A stretch of 64,000 nucleotides of DNA from Opitutus terrae PB90-1 (GTDB taxonomy: Bacteria; Verrucomicrobiota; Verrucomicrobiia; Opitutales; Opitutaceae). Below, piece by piece: positions 17,850 through 26,836 of the stretch. Made by a program: the position numbers and the translations under genes. The stretch is taken from NCBI RefSeq assembly GCF_000019965.1, contig NC_010571.1:1178001-1242000 (forward strand), written 5' to 3'. Each line of letters opens with the position of its first letter. Position 1 is the first letter of the stretch. Below the pieces are notes generated by a model. That model saw nothing but the letters and a program-made list of their open reading frames with translations. It was not told where the DNA came from and searched no databases.

Positions 17850-18090
17850 GTTCAGACGAAAAGGGACGCGGAAAAGGAGGAGCGCCAGAGCGTGGGGCGC
17901 TGCAGGCTGTTCGGAACCGTTGGAAAACCGCGGCCGCGGATCGGTGCGGCGGATCCGGCGGATTTGCCGCGTGATTCGCGCATAGGGTCGGCGCTCGTCG
18001 CCGGCTCGGAAAGCCTGCGCCGAGCTGTGCTCGGTCGCGGCGGCCGGCAAGCGGCAGCCCTACAACTCACCGGGTTGCTTCCGGTGGTTG

Positions 18091-20013
18091 CTATTCCAGG
18101 CGGAGGAGCTTTGCGGCCCAATCGGCTGGATCGGCCGAATCGGCGCCCCGCGCGGGAAACTCGGGCGTTGGGATGACGCCCGTCGCATCGACGGTGATCT
18201 CCTGCCGCGCGAGCCAGTCGCCGGTGCGCGGGTTGAACCACGTCCAGCGATAACGGGCGGCGGGCGTGAACCCACCCAACTGCGCCCGCGCGGCCCGATT
18301 TTCGAAATAAAGGAGCGCGAAGTCGCGCGCCGCCGTCCGCATCATGAACGCCCAGCCATCGAGTCCCTCGTCGAGCGGGTTGACGGTTTTGCGCGTCGAC
18401 ACATCCATGGCGGCGAGCTGGAGCTGCTGGTAGCGATCGCCCTCGGAGAGCACGAAGTCGCGCAGGTGCTGCATCTGCGCGCCGGACTCGTAGCGCAGCG
18501 CCGTCCAGAGGTGGGGTCGCCAGCCGGCGGGCTCGCCGGTGCTGGTGAGATCGTAAGCGGCGGTGCCGTGCACGTGACCGGCCAATCCGCCCGACAGCAC
18601 CGAGCCATACATCATTGCGCGCGCGAAATAGTTGTCGCGCGGCGAATTTTCGTCCGGCGTTTCGCCGCCGGGCCGGTTGATCGCGTGATTCCAGCCGGTG
18701 TAGTAGGGCTCGAGGTTCGCGGCCGGGTAGGCGGGCGTGAGCCGGAAAATTTCCTCGAGCGACGCATAGATCGCGTGATTGCGCGGCTTGTTTCCGACGG
18801 TGTGCATCGTCAGCCACGGACAGCTATCGGCATGGCCGAAGGCCTTGTAGGTCGAGGTATCGATCAACGTCGTGTAGGGCTGGCCGAACGGCAGCGGGCC
18901 GTAGATTTTCCAGTGGTAAGTGAGTGCGGCGTTAAACTCGTCGGCGGTGAGGCTGTAATCCTTCGGGATCCAGTCGAGGTGGATGCCGCTGAACACGAGG
19001 TTGAAGGCGCCATAGCGGGCGATCAGATACTGGACGAAACGCGCGTAGGACTTGTTGAAATCAAAATAAGCCTTCCAGCCGGGCCCGTGATCGCGGCGGA
19101 CGGTTTCAAGGAACGGCACGAAGCCCTCGTCGGCGAGGTGCCTCAGCTTGCGATCGAGACTGCGGAAATACGCGGGGTTGATTCGATCGTAATTCGCGAG
19201 GCCTTCGCGTTCCGGGAACACTTCGAACGGTCGGTTGCCCTGTTCGTCCGCCATGTCTTTCGCCGTCGTGGTCGCGCCATCCGCCGTGGTGATCGACGCG
19301 TTGGGCGCCCAGTGGCCGAATTTTTCCCACGCGTTGCGCAGGAAAACGCCGTCCTTGTTCTTGTAGGTGGCGCCATACTGGTCGGCGTCCCAGTTCGGAA
19401 AGGCCGCGATGAAGCTGACCGAGTTGAACCCCTGCCGCTTTCGCCAGGCGACCGCTTCCTCGAAGCTGATTCCTGGGCCGGGCACGTAGTCGGCGGCGGC
19501 GGCGAAGCCCTTCCACGGCAATCGCCACGTCGACGCGGCCAGCCAGGTGTCGCCCACGAGGAAGAACGGCGTGCCGTCGGCGTAACGCAGCGCGTGGCCA
19601 TTGCCGGCGGTGCGCACGAAGCCGCGCCGGTTGGCGTTCTCCGCTTTCTCGGCGTCCGTCCACCCGACGGCGCGCAACTTGCCGCCGCCGTTGTTCAGAC
19701 CGGCGTCGCCCGATTGGTTCGAACCCGAGCGCCACGTCCACTCCCCGGGCGCAGTGGCGACGAACCGCACGCGAAACGTCTGCCCGCCGTCCCAGAAGCC
19801 GTAAACCCGCCGGTCGAATTCAGGGCCTTTCAACTCGATCCACATCTCCACCTCGGCGTAGGGATTCGCGTAGTCGCGCGCGGCTTGGAACATGATTTCC
19901 TGCGGTTCCCAGACGTGCACCTCGCCGGACTGGAGGCGCGCCTGGGCGCGGCTGGCGAGAACGAACACGGCGGCGAACCACAGGACGAGGCGGAGGAGGA
20001 GCGGAAAACGCAT
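18091..20013 (-). CDS. DUF5060/DUF4038 glycoside hydrolase-like protein
   Basis: A 640-residue secreted protein. A signal peptide (LLLRLVLWFAAVFVLASRAQA) precedes an immunoglobulin-like DUF5060 domain (about 30-130, VWEPQEIMFQA..YANPYAEVEMWIELKGP). A TIM-barrel DUF4038-type domain follows, with GTPFFLVGDTWLAA, GFNSVSFIAAFPNWD and VFSGIHLDWIP. The C-terminal beta domain resembles the putative collagen-binding domain usual in this family. Relatives include apiosidase-type GH140 enzymes, so a plant or algal glycan is a likely but unproven substrate. The start at 20013 is set by the signal peptide; the in-frame extension to 20073 lacks such character. Confidence 0.85.
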   Translation of the reverse strand: MRFPLLLRLVLWFAAVFVLASRAQARLQSGEVHVWEPQEIMFQAARDYANPYAEVEMWIELKGPEFDRRVYGFWDGGQTFRVRFVATAPGEWTWRSGSNQSGDAGLNNGGGKLRAVGWTDAEKAENANRRGFVRTAGNGHALRYADGTPFFLVGDTWLAASTWRLPWKGFAAAADYVPGPGISFEEAVAWRKRQGFNSVSFIAAFPNWDADQYGATYKNKDGVFLRNAWEKFGHWAPNASITTADGATTTAKDMADEQGNRPFEVFPEREGLANYDRINPAYFRSLDRKLRHLADEGFVPFLETVRRDHGPGWKAYFDFNKSYARFVQYLIARYGAFNLVFSGIHLDWIPKDYSLTADEFNAALTYHWKIYGPLPFGQPYTTLIDTSTYKAFGHADSCPWLTMHTVGNKPRNHAIYASLEEIFRLTPAYPAANLEPYYTGWNHAINRPGGETPDENSPRDNYFARAMMYGSVLSGGLAGHVHGTAAYDLTSTGEPAGWRPHLWTALRYESGAQMQHLRDFVLSEGDRYQQLQLAAMDVSTRKTVNPLDEGLDGWAFMMRTAARDFALLYFENRAARAQLGGFTPAARYRWTWFNPRTGDWLARQEITVDATGVIPTPEFPARGADSADPADWAAKLLRLE

Positions 20014-20116
20014 GACGGGGTGGGGATGAGACAAACTGAGAAGCCAGACGCGGCCGATGGCAAAACGGATCATCCGGTGAGCGCGTTTCTCGTCGCGAAC
20101 ACGTTCCCCAACGTAT

Positions 20117-20173
20117 CACGTAGGGAGTGGCACTTCCCTCAAAGGAAGCGGCCGACGATCACGCACTACGTGA
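20117..20173. repeat. TCACGTAG inverted repeat in divergent gap
   Basis: In the 302-nt gap between divergent genes (20014-20315), TCACGTAGGGAGTG at 20117 pairs with CACGCACTACGTGA at 20160 (12 of 14 positions). A second small hairpin built on AAGTTTGCGGGAAACTT lies near 20273, about 30 nt before the next start codon. The TCACGTA core matches the palindromes at 17.7 kb. The gap must also contain two promoters, which I cannot place. Confidence 0.55.
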
Positions 20174-20315
20174 CGCTTCGCCGGAGGGAGAACTGCAGCG
20201 AAACGGGGTGGACGCCTGGCCCGCGGCCGAGGTGGACGCTTGCTCAGCCGCGGAGGTGCGCGAGCTGAAGTTTGCGGGAAACTTGCAGCCATCACCGAGG
20301 GTCGGATCGTGACGG

Positions 20316-21056
20316 ATGACTTTCTTCCGGCGCCCACCCGCCTTCAGCATTCTCCGCCATTTTGTGCTGTTGATCCTGCCGCTGGCATTGTCGGGCGCAG
20401 TCACCGCACCGGTGACGGTCGAAATTGCGCCGGCGAAGATCGAGCGACGAACATTTGATCCGAAGCATCCGCCCGCGGGGATGCCGAAGCTGACGCCCCC
20501 GGAGGTCGGCACATGCGTTTACCAGTTCGCGTGCAGCACCGAGGCACAGGCGGAAGGAGCGTGGCTGGGCAAACAACCGGCGCACGTGACCGAGATCGCG
20601 CTGCGGGCGACATTGACCGTGACCTTGTGGACGCCGGCGGGCGGACCCGCGAAAATCCTCACGCATGAGGAAGGACATCGCGAGATCTGCGAATACTACT
20701 ATGATCAGGCCGAGCAGATCGGGCGAAGGCTGGCGCAACGCGTCCTCGGCGTCGCGCTGCACGCTCGCACCAAGCCAGCGATGACGGCGGAACTGGACCG
20801 GCTGCAGAAGGGCGTCATCCGCGAGTTTCTGGAGGAAACCGCGACGCGGTGCGATTTCGCTCAGGCGCGGTTCGACGCGATCACCGAGCACAGCATGAAT
20901 CCGATCGCAGAGAACGTTGCGATCGTGCGGGCGATCGCGGCCGAGGAAGCATCGTACGCGCAAACGCGCGGCGGGCCGGGTGCGCGGCCCGCGTCGGGTG
21001 CGGGCGCGGCGGCGGCGACGGGACGGTTTCCCCCCACCCGACCCAACGCACGCTGA
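20316..21056 (+). CDS. Secreted DUF922-like protein with HEEGH motif
   Basis: A 246-residue protein with an N-terminal signal or anchor helix (HFVLLILPLALSGAV). The central segment LTHEEGHREICEYYY places a zincin-type HExxH at about 117-121. It closely recalls the DUF922 pattern of HE, then H, then I-E-Y, followed by an Arg-rich helix. This suggests a periplasmic zinc peptidase or a peptidase-like protein. Two conserved-looking cysteines (about 67 and 72) may form a disulfide. The C-terminal 30 residues are Gly/Ala/Pro-rich and probably disordered. The function is inferred from one motif only. Confidence 0.68.
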   Translation: MTFFRRPPAFSILRHFVLLILPLALSGAVTAPVTVEIAPAKIERRTFDPKHPPAGMPKLTPPEVGTCVYQFACSTEAQAEGAWLGKQPAHVTEIALRATLTVTLWTPAGGPAKILTHEEGHREICEYYYDQAEQIGRRLAQRVLGVALHARTKPAMTAELDRLQKGVIREFLEETATRCDFAQARFDAITEHSMNPIAENVAIVRAIAAEEASYAQTRGGPGARPASGAGAAAATGRFPPTRPNAR

Positions 21057-21071
21057 GTTTTTGCGAGAAAG

Positions 21072-21093
21072 GTAGCCGGGCTCGCCGGGCTAC
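21072..21093. repeat. GTAGCCGGGC palindrome
   Basis: GTAGCC pairs with GGCTAC across a short GC-rich core just after the DUF922-like gene. The same GTAGCCGGGCTCGC wording recurs at 37.5 kb and 41.1 kb. The 256-nt gap 21057-21312 otherwise shows no gene. Confidence 0.6.
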
Positions 21094-21312
21094 AGCCCAG
21101 GCCCACGTCGCCGGCTGCAATGTTGCGGTGGCGCGAACAGGTCATTCACTGCGGGCGCCAGCCGGCGACGCGGGGAAGCGCTGATTCGAATTCCGGGGAA
21201 ACCCGCTCTGCTTTTGGCTCGAAGCGATGGCTGGCGGCGGCTGCTATCGGGCTGTTCTGAACAGCGCTGCGGCAGCCAGGCCGTCGCGGCGAAACCCAAC
21301 CCTCAACACATC

Positions 21313-21912
21313 ATGTCTTCTTCGTTTACCCGGTCGCTTTGTGTCGTGTCTTGCGCCTTCGGACTCCTCGCCAGCACTTCCGTGCTGCGCGCCGATGACG
21401 TTACGGATTCGATCGACGAAGCGGTGAAGGCTTACAAGGCCAATGACTACGCCACCGCGGCGCAGTCGCTCGACGCGGCCGCCCAGCTGATCCGCCAAAA
21501 ACGCGCCGATCAGTTCAAAGCGCTGCTGCCCGACGCCCCATCCGGCTGGCAGGCCGAGGATGCCACCGCGCAAGCGGCCGCGGCGGCGATGTTCGGCGGC
21601 GGCGTCTCAGCCGAGCGCCAATACAAGAAAGGCGACGCGACGATAACGGTGAAGCTGATCACCGATTCCCCCATCATGCAGGGCGTGCTGATGATGATGG
21701 GCAACCCGATGTTCGCGAATGCCGACGGCGGGAAGCTCGAACGCATCAAGGGCCAGAAAGCGATCTTCAAGAACAAGGATGGCAGTGGTTCGGTGAACGT
21801 GGTCGTCAACGGCACGCTGCTGGTTCAGATCGAGGGCTCGGATGTCACCGATGCGGATCTGCGCGCGTTCGCCGAGGCGATCGACTACGGCAAGATCAGC
21901 CAGCTGCTATAA
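21313..21912 (+). CDS. Secreted hypothetical protein
   Basis: A 199-residue protein with a clear signal peptide (about 1-27, ending SVLRA). A helical region follows (DSIDEAVKAYKANDYATAAQSLDAAAQLIRQ), resembling one TPR-like hairpin. The beta-rich C-terminal half ends in DVTDADLRAFAEAIDYGKISQLL. A Met-rich stretch (MQGVLMMMGNPMF) sits in the middle. I do not recognise a family. It is the last plus-strand gene before a convergent M16 peptidase gene 122 nt away. Confidence 0.75.
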   Translation: MSSSFTRSLCVVSCAFGLLASTSVLRADDVTDSIDEAVKAYKANDYATAAQSLDAAAQLIRQKRADQFKALLPDAPSGWQAEDATAQAAAAAMFGGGVSAERQYKKGDATITVKLITDSPIMQGVLMMMGNPMFANADGGKLERIKGQKAIFKNKDGSGSVNVVVNGTLLVQIEGSDVTDADLRAFAEAIDYGKISQLL

Positions 21913-22034
21913 ACCGGGAAAGGCGAGTCGGGAGCGGAGAGCTGAGGGACTTGCGCCAGGAGTGCGACGTCCGGCGGCTCGACGGGTGACTGGATGTCGA
22001 CTTAGCCGCACCAGTCACGTGTGCGCGAGCTCCC

Positions 22035-24833
22035 TCAGGGTGTTTTCTCCGGCGCCGCGGTGAACACCGAGGCGCGCTCAGCCGGTAATACTTCAGCGGC
22101 GAGCGCGCTGATATCGCTCGCAGTCGCCTGTTCGAGATCAAGCACGCGCTGGCGCGGCCGCTCGAGTTCCTCGGTTTGGCTCTGGGCCGCAGCCACGGCC
22201 ATCCCGAGCCAGTAGCCGTTGCTGCGGAGCTGCACCGGTGCATCCAGCAACCGCGGCTGGCGCGCGCGCTCGAACTCCTCGGCCGTGGCGCCGTCACGGG
22301 CCAGTCGGTCGGCGATCCGGCGCGTGGTCTCTGCGATCCGCGCCACATCCGCCGGCTCGCAGACCAACGCGGCGATCAGATAGCCGGTGTCACGCCGCAC
22401 ATCGCTCCGCCAGAGCTGGCAACTGGCGGCGTAGGTCGCGCCGAGTTCGCCCCGGATCTCCTGCATGAGTCGATTGCGGAGCACGTCGGCGAGCAATTCG
22501 AGGTGGTGTTCGACGCGCACGCCGCGCGGCGCAGGCACGCTCCACGCCAGCTGAACGGCGGCCTGTCGCACGGTGGCGGGGATCGTTTCATGGGTGGGCG
22601 GTAGCTGCGGGAGGAAGCGCACCGGCCGCGGCACCGGGCCGGGTTCGCGGCGCGGCAAACAGCCGAGCGTCCGACTCGCCAGCTGCACCATCGCCTCCAC
22701 GTCGAAATCGCCGACGATCCCGATCTCGAGCGGCGCGTGTTGCAGCTGCGGTTCGAACCAGCGGCGGAAGTCCCGCACCGTATAGCGCAGGACCTCGCCC
22801 GGCCGCGGCAGCCGGTAGCGTGAATCGCCGCCGGTCAGCAGTTCCTGCCGGCGAGCCGTGAGATAGTTGCCCGCGTTCCGGAGGGTTTCGTCGAGTTGCG
22901 CCACGATCCGCTGCTGCACGACCGGGAGATCACTGGCCCGCCAACCCGGATCGGTGAACTGGGCCGCCAAGAGCTGCAGCAATCGCTCCGCGCCCGCGCG
23001 ATCGCTGACTCCGGCGATGTAGAAGGCCTCTTCGCCGGTCGTGATCGACAGCGACGACAGCTGGCCCGCGGCGAGTTGCCGCAGAGCGTGCTGGTCATGG
23101 CGACCGAGTCCGAAAACGGTCACGCCGTGTTCGACGAATGCGCGCAGGCCGGGCAGCCGGCCCGGCTCGCCGGCGGCACCGGTGCCGAATCGGCCGCCGT
23201 AGACGATCCGCCCCGCTTCGAACGGCGTCGACTTCAGGTTCAAGCGGACGCCGTTGGCGAACCGGATCCGGTGAAGGTCGAGGTCGCCGACGTGATCGCG
23301 GGCGACGATTTTGCCCGGCCGGCCGAAATCGGTGTAAGCGAAGTGCACGGGCGCGGCCGGCCGCGGAGCCTTCACCGGGGTCTGCGCACTGCGGCGAAAC
23401 ACGGCGGCGAATTGCTCGGCCGGCCGCGCGAGCGTGAACGGGCCGGAGGCGAACAACCGCGGATGTCCCGGACCCCACGCGTGGCGGAACACCTCCAGGC
23501 ATTCTTCCGGCGTGGCACGCTCGACCGCCGAGAGTGCGATCTGCTCGAGCTCGACCCCGGCCAGAAACACCCGATGAGCAGCGATGCTCTCCGCCAACGC
23601 GTCGGCATACGGTTCGGAAAGGAGCGTGCGTTCCGCGGTCGCCGCGTGCTGCAAAAGCGCGCGGGCGCGTTCGCGGGACAGTTCGATCTCCGCCGGCGTG
23701 AAGCCATGCAGCAGCGCCCGGCGCCGCTCCTGCTCGAGCCGCTCGACGGCCGCGCGCCACTCGCGCGGGCTCGTGTCGATCCTGAGCAGCGCCTGTTGAA
23801 ACACCGGACCGCTGCTGTAGCTGGCGCTGGCGTGGAGCAGCAGGGCTGACTCACGGCGCTGGAGGAGATCCAGCCGGCGGTTCAACGCATCAAACGCCAT
23901 CGTGCGCAGCAGCATTTCCTGCACGCTGGCGCGCGTGTCCACCGGCAGCACCGGCGCGATCGACGCGAGCAGGAAGCTTGCGGCTCCGGCCGCGTCGGTG
24001 GAGGGCTCGACGCCGACCACGAGCGCGTCGGGATTTGTCAGTGGGCCGAGGTTCACAACCGGCGCGGCCTCGGCGCGCGCGGGCAGGCTCCCAAACGCAG
24101 TGGCGATCTCGCGGGCGACGGCGGCGGGCTCGATCGCCCCGACCGCGACGACGACGAGGTTCTCCGGCCGATACCATGTTTCATAGAATCGCCGCAGTTC
24201 CGCGGCGGTCGCGGTGCGAATGCTTTCCTCGGTACCAAAGGCCGACGGGTCGGTGAGTGGGCCGGCGGGAAACAGGAAACGCATGAACGCCGCGTGCGCG
24301 CGCTGCGAGTGACTGTCGCGCGCGCGTTTCTCGATCAGGATCACGTTGCTCTCGCGCGCCACCTCGGCGGGGTCGAGCATCATGCCGTCCGCGAACTCGC
24401 GCAGCACGCCGAGCCCCAGCCGCAACCGTTCGGGCGTGGGCTGCGGCAGATCGAGCCGGTAGATCGTGCGATCGGTGTGGGTGTGCGCGTTGACGTCCGG
24501 TCCGCGCGCAAGTCCGGTTTGCTGCAGCGTCGCATGCAGCGTCTGCCCGGGATAAAGGCGTGTGCCGTCGAAGGCGAGGTGTTCGACGAAGTGCGCGTAG
24601 CCGCGCTGCCGCTCGTTCTCGTGCATGCTGCCGGCGAGGACCAGCAGCCGCAGGCTCACGCGTTCGGCCGGCTCGGCGTTGGGTGCGACGGCGTAGCGCA
24701 CGCCGTTGTCCAACCGCCCCCACGTGACCGCGGGGTTCACCGGCAGATCGCTGACCTCGTGCGGCCACGGCCGCGGCTGGCCGTGCGCGCTCAACGCCGC
24801 GCAGCCCAGTGCCCACCAAAAAATCCACCGCAT
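22035..24833 (-). CDS. M16-family zinc peptidase, two tandem M16 units (PqqL-like)
   Basis: A 932-residue secreted peptidase. A short signal peptide (WALGCAALSAHGQ) precedes the first M16 core, which has the inverted zinc motif HFVEH (about 81-85) and the downstream glutamate in EVARESNVILIEKRAR (about 161-168). The second half repeats the M16 fold without a zinc motif, the usual arrangement for PqqL/insulysin-type clamshell enzymes that digest small unfolded polypeptides. The ATG at 24833 is preferred over a GTG six bases upstream. The gene is divergent from the LytS-type kinase gene, with a gap of about 120 nt. Confidence 0.9.
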   Translation of the reverse strand: MRWIFWWALGCAALSAHGQPRPWPHEVSDLPVNPAVTWGRLDNGVRYAVAPNAEPAERVSLRLLVLAGSMHENERQRGYAHFVEHLAFDGTRLYPGQTLHATLQQTGLARGPDVNAHTHTDRTIYRLDLPQPTPERLRLGLGVLREFADGMMLDPAEVARESNVILIEKRARDSHSQRAHAAFMRFLFPAGPLTDPSAFGTEESIRTATAAELRRFYETWYRPENLVVVAVGAIEPAAVAREIATAFGSLPARAEAAPVVNLGPLTNPDALVVGVEPSTDAAGAASFLLASIAPVLPVDTRASVQEMLLRTMAFDALNRRLDLLQRRESALLLHASASYSSGPVFQQALLRIDTSPREWRAAVERLEQERRRALLHGFTPAEIELSRERARALLQHAATAERTLLSEPYADALAESIAAHRVFLAGVELEQIALSAVERATPEECLEVFRHAWGPGHPRLFASGPFTLARPAEQFAAVFRRSAQTPVKAPRPAAPVHFAYTDFGRPGKIVARDHVGDLDLHRIRFANGVRLNLKSTPFEAGRIVYGGRFGTGAAGEPGRLPGLRAFVEHGVTVFGLGRHDQHALRQLAAGQLSSLSITTGEEAFYIAGVSDRAGAERLLQLLAAQFTDPGWRASDLPVVQQRIVAQLDETLRNAGNYLTARRQELLTGGDSRYRLPRPGEVLRYTVRDFRRWFEPQLQHAPLEIGIVGDFDVEAMVQLASRTLGCLPRREPGPVPRPVRFLPQLPPTHETIPATVRQAAVQLAWSVPAPRGVRVEHHLELLADVLRNRLMQEIRGELGATYAASCQLWRSDVRRDTGYLIAALVCEPADVARIAETTRRIADRLARDGATAEEFERARQPRLLDAPVQLRSNGYWLGMAVAAAQSQTEELERPRQRVLDLEQATASDISALAAEVLPAERASVFTAAPEKTP

Positions 24834-24957
24834 CGCCACAGGCTCAAAAATCTGCTGCTGCGCAGACGAGTCACGCCGAAATGCCCATTCACCGTCGATT
24901 CCGTCCGCTCATCGATTCGGACGGGCGTTTCGCCCGCGGGCGTGCTACGGATCGATC

Positions 24958-26022
24958 GTGACGATTACCAGGAAGTGCGTGCTGATGCCGTCGGTGCTCT
25001 TCGTGGCGTGGGCGCTGTGGTGCCTCGGCAGCATCGTCACCGGGGCGATGAAGGGACCGATGGCGCTCGATTGGGCGCTGCACGGCACGACGGTCTTTTG
25101 CGCGCTGGGGTTCCTGATCACGGGATTGATGTTCATCGGGTACGACTCGATCCGCCCGCGGCCCGGGCTCGGTGGTTATATGCTGCTGGTGCCGCTGCTC
25201 TGTTTCGTGGCGGCGTCCTGGTGCGACTTCCTGGCCGGGCTCACGCGCTGGGCGATCGGCTGGCAGCCGAATTTCAACCCGTCAATCAAGTTCATGTTCC
25301 TCGCCGGTGGCGTGCAGAACGGGGTCAGCTTTCTGCTCTTTTCCGGGATCTATTTTGCCATCGACCACTGGCTGCAGGCCGGCGAGCAGCGGGCGAAGGT
25401 CCGCGCGGCCGAGGCTGCGGCCCAGCAGGCGCAACTGCAGATGCTGCGCTACCAGATCAACCCGCACTTTCTGTTCAACGCCCTCAACGCGATCCGCGCG
25501 ATGATCCTCGAAAATCCGTCGCGCGCGCGGGAGATCACCACGGAGCTTTCCGAGTTTCTGCGTTATTCGCTCGATGGCTGCGGCACCGAGAGCACGGTCG
25601 ACGCGGAGATCGCGGCCATCGAAAACTACCTCGCGATCCAGCGGATTCGGTTCGAACACAAGCTGGAGGTGACGCTCGTCGTCGATCCGGCGGCGCGACC
25701 CTGCACGGTGCCGTGTTTCCTGATCCATCCGCTGGTGGAAAACGCGGTGAAGTATGGCATGGACACCAGTCCTCTGCCGCTGCGGCTGGAGATTCGAGTG
25801 GCGCACCAGGAGGGTGATTTGATCGTTCGCGTGTCGAATACCGGCCGGTTGGTCCCGGCGCCCGAGAGCCACGGCACCGGCACCGGGCTGCGCAACGTCG
25901 GCCAGCGGCTGGCCCTCACGTTCCCGGGCCGCCACACGCTCAGCCTCGTGGAGCGCAACGGCTGGGTGCACGCGGAAATCCGCGTCAACGCGCCGCAGCC
26001 GCCGCTCGCTCCCGCTTCATGA
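24958..26022 (+). CDS. LytS/YehU-type sensor histidine kinase
   Basis: A 354-residue inner-membrane kinase. Four hydrophobic helices (about 10-150) form the sensor region, and a short coiled coil (EQRAKVRAAEAAAQQAQLQ) leads into the His_kinase domain with QINPHFLFNALNAIRAM (phospho-His about 170). The catalytic domain retains VENAVKYGM and GTGLRNVGQRL, as expected for a LytS ATPase. The start is GTG 24958, which gives a basic N-terminus; an ATG at 24985 is possible. The stop overlaps the start of the LytTR regulator gene (ATGA), so the two form a coupled two-component pair. Confidence 0.9.
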   Translation: MTITRKCVLMPSVLFVAWALWCLGSIVTGAMKGPMALDWALHGTTVFCALGFLITGLMFIGYDSIRPRPGLGGYMLLVPLLCFVAASWCDFLAGLTRWAIGWQPNFNPSIKFMFLAGGVQNGVSFLLFSGIYFAIDHWLQAGEQRAKVRAAEAAAQQAQLQMLRYQINPHFLFNALNAIRAMILENPSRAREITTELSEFLRYSLDGCGTESTVDAEIAAIENYLAIQRIRFEHKLEVTLVVDPAARPCTVPCFLIHPLVENAVKYGMDTSPLPLRLEIRVAHQEGDLIVRVSNTGRLVPAPESHGTGTGLRNVGQRLALTFPGRHTLSLVERNGWVHAEIRVNAPQPPLAPAS

Positions 26023-26747
26023 ACCCGCATCGCGCCCTCATCGTCGACGACGAGCGGCTGGCCCGTCGCGAACTCGCCTATCTGCTTGCGGACCACCCGG
26101 AGATCGAGGTGGCCGCCGAAGCCGGCTCCGTCGGCGAAGCTGCCGCCGCGCTGGAACGCCTCCGGCCCGAGCTTTTGTTTCTCGATATCCAGATGCCCGG
26201 CGAGAGCGGTTTCGATCTCTTCGAACGCGCCCGCGTAACCGCGCGTGTGATCTTCGTGACAGCGCACGATCAGTTCGCGTTGCGTGCGTTCGAGGTGAAC
26301 GCGCTCGACTACCTGATGAAGCCGGTGAATCCGGCGCGGCTGCGCGTGGCGGTCGACCGTTTTCTGGGTCGCGGCGCGCCGCCGCCGGGACCGAGCGCGG
26401 GCCGGATCAATTACGACGATTCGGTTTTCGTTACGATCGATCAGGCGCCGCGGTTCATCGCGGTGGCGTCGATCGCGTGCATCCTGGCGGAGGGCGACTA
26501 CACGCGGTTGATCAGCACGACGGGTCCGATCGGGCTCGTGCTGAAACCGATGAAGGAATGGGAACAGTTGCTGCCCGAGCGGCATTTCGCGCGGATCCAG
26601 CGGTCCGCGATTGTCAACTGCGCGCACGTGGCGCGGTTCGAGCCGTGGTTCAACGGCGCGATGCAGGTGCACCTGAAAGCGCTGCCCGAGCCGCTGACGA
26701 TGAGCCGGCGCTATGCGCGACAGTTCCGCGCGAAGTTTGCCGTTTAG
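26019..26747 (+). CDS. LytTR-family response regulator
   Basis: A 242-residue regulator with a receiver domain (1 to about 120: LIVDDERLARREL, phospho-Asp about 56 in LLFLDIQMPGESG, FVTAHDQFALRAFEVNALDYLMKPV). The C-terminal LytTR DNA-binding domain (about 140-242) includes ILAEGDYTRLIS and FARIQRSAIVNCAHVARFEPWFNG. It is translationally coupled to the LytS kinase and is probably phosphorylated by it. No target operator can be assigned, though the beta-propeller gene 89 nt downstream is an obvious candidate. Confidence 0.92.
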   Translation: MNPHRALIVDDERLARRELAYLLADHPEIEVAAEAGSVGEAAAALERLRPELLFLDIQMPGESGFDLFERARVTARVIFVTAHDQFALRAFEVNALDYLMKPVNPARLRVAVDRFLGRGAPPPGPSAGRINYDDSVFVTIDQAPRFIAVASIACILAEGDYTRLISTTGPIGLVLKPMKEWEQLLPERHFARIQRSAIVNCAHVARFEPWFNGAMQVHLKALPEPLTMSRRYARQFRAKFAV

Positions 26748-26836
26748 CCGAGCCGGACCGCATCCACCGGCGAGGCGAAAGGCAGTCGATTGACCGCGGC
26801 GGTCGGACATTTCGCGCCACCTATTTCAACTCTCCC

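Noticed and set aside
26477-26836. Upstream extension of the beta-propeller gene
   Set aside because: It overlaps the LytTR regulator in another frame and would bury the clear signal peptide that starts at 26837.
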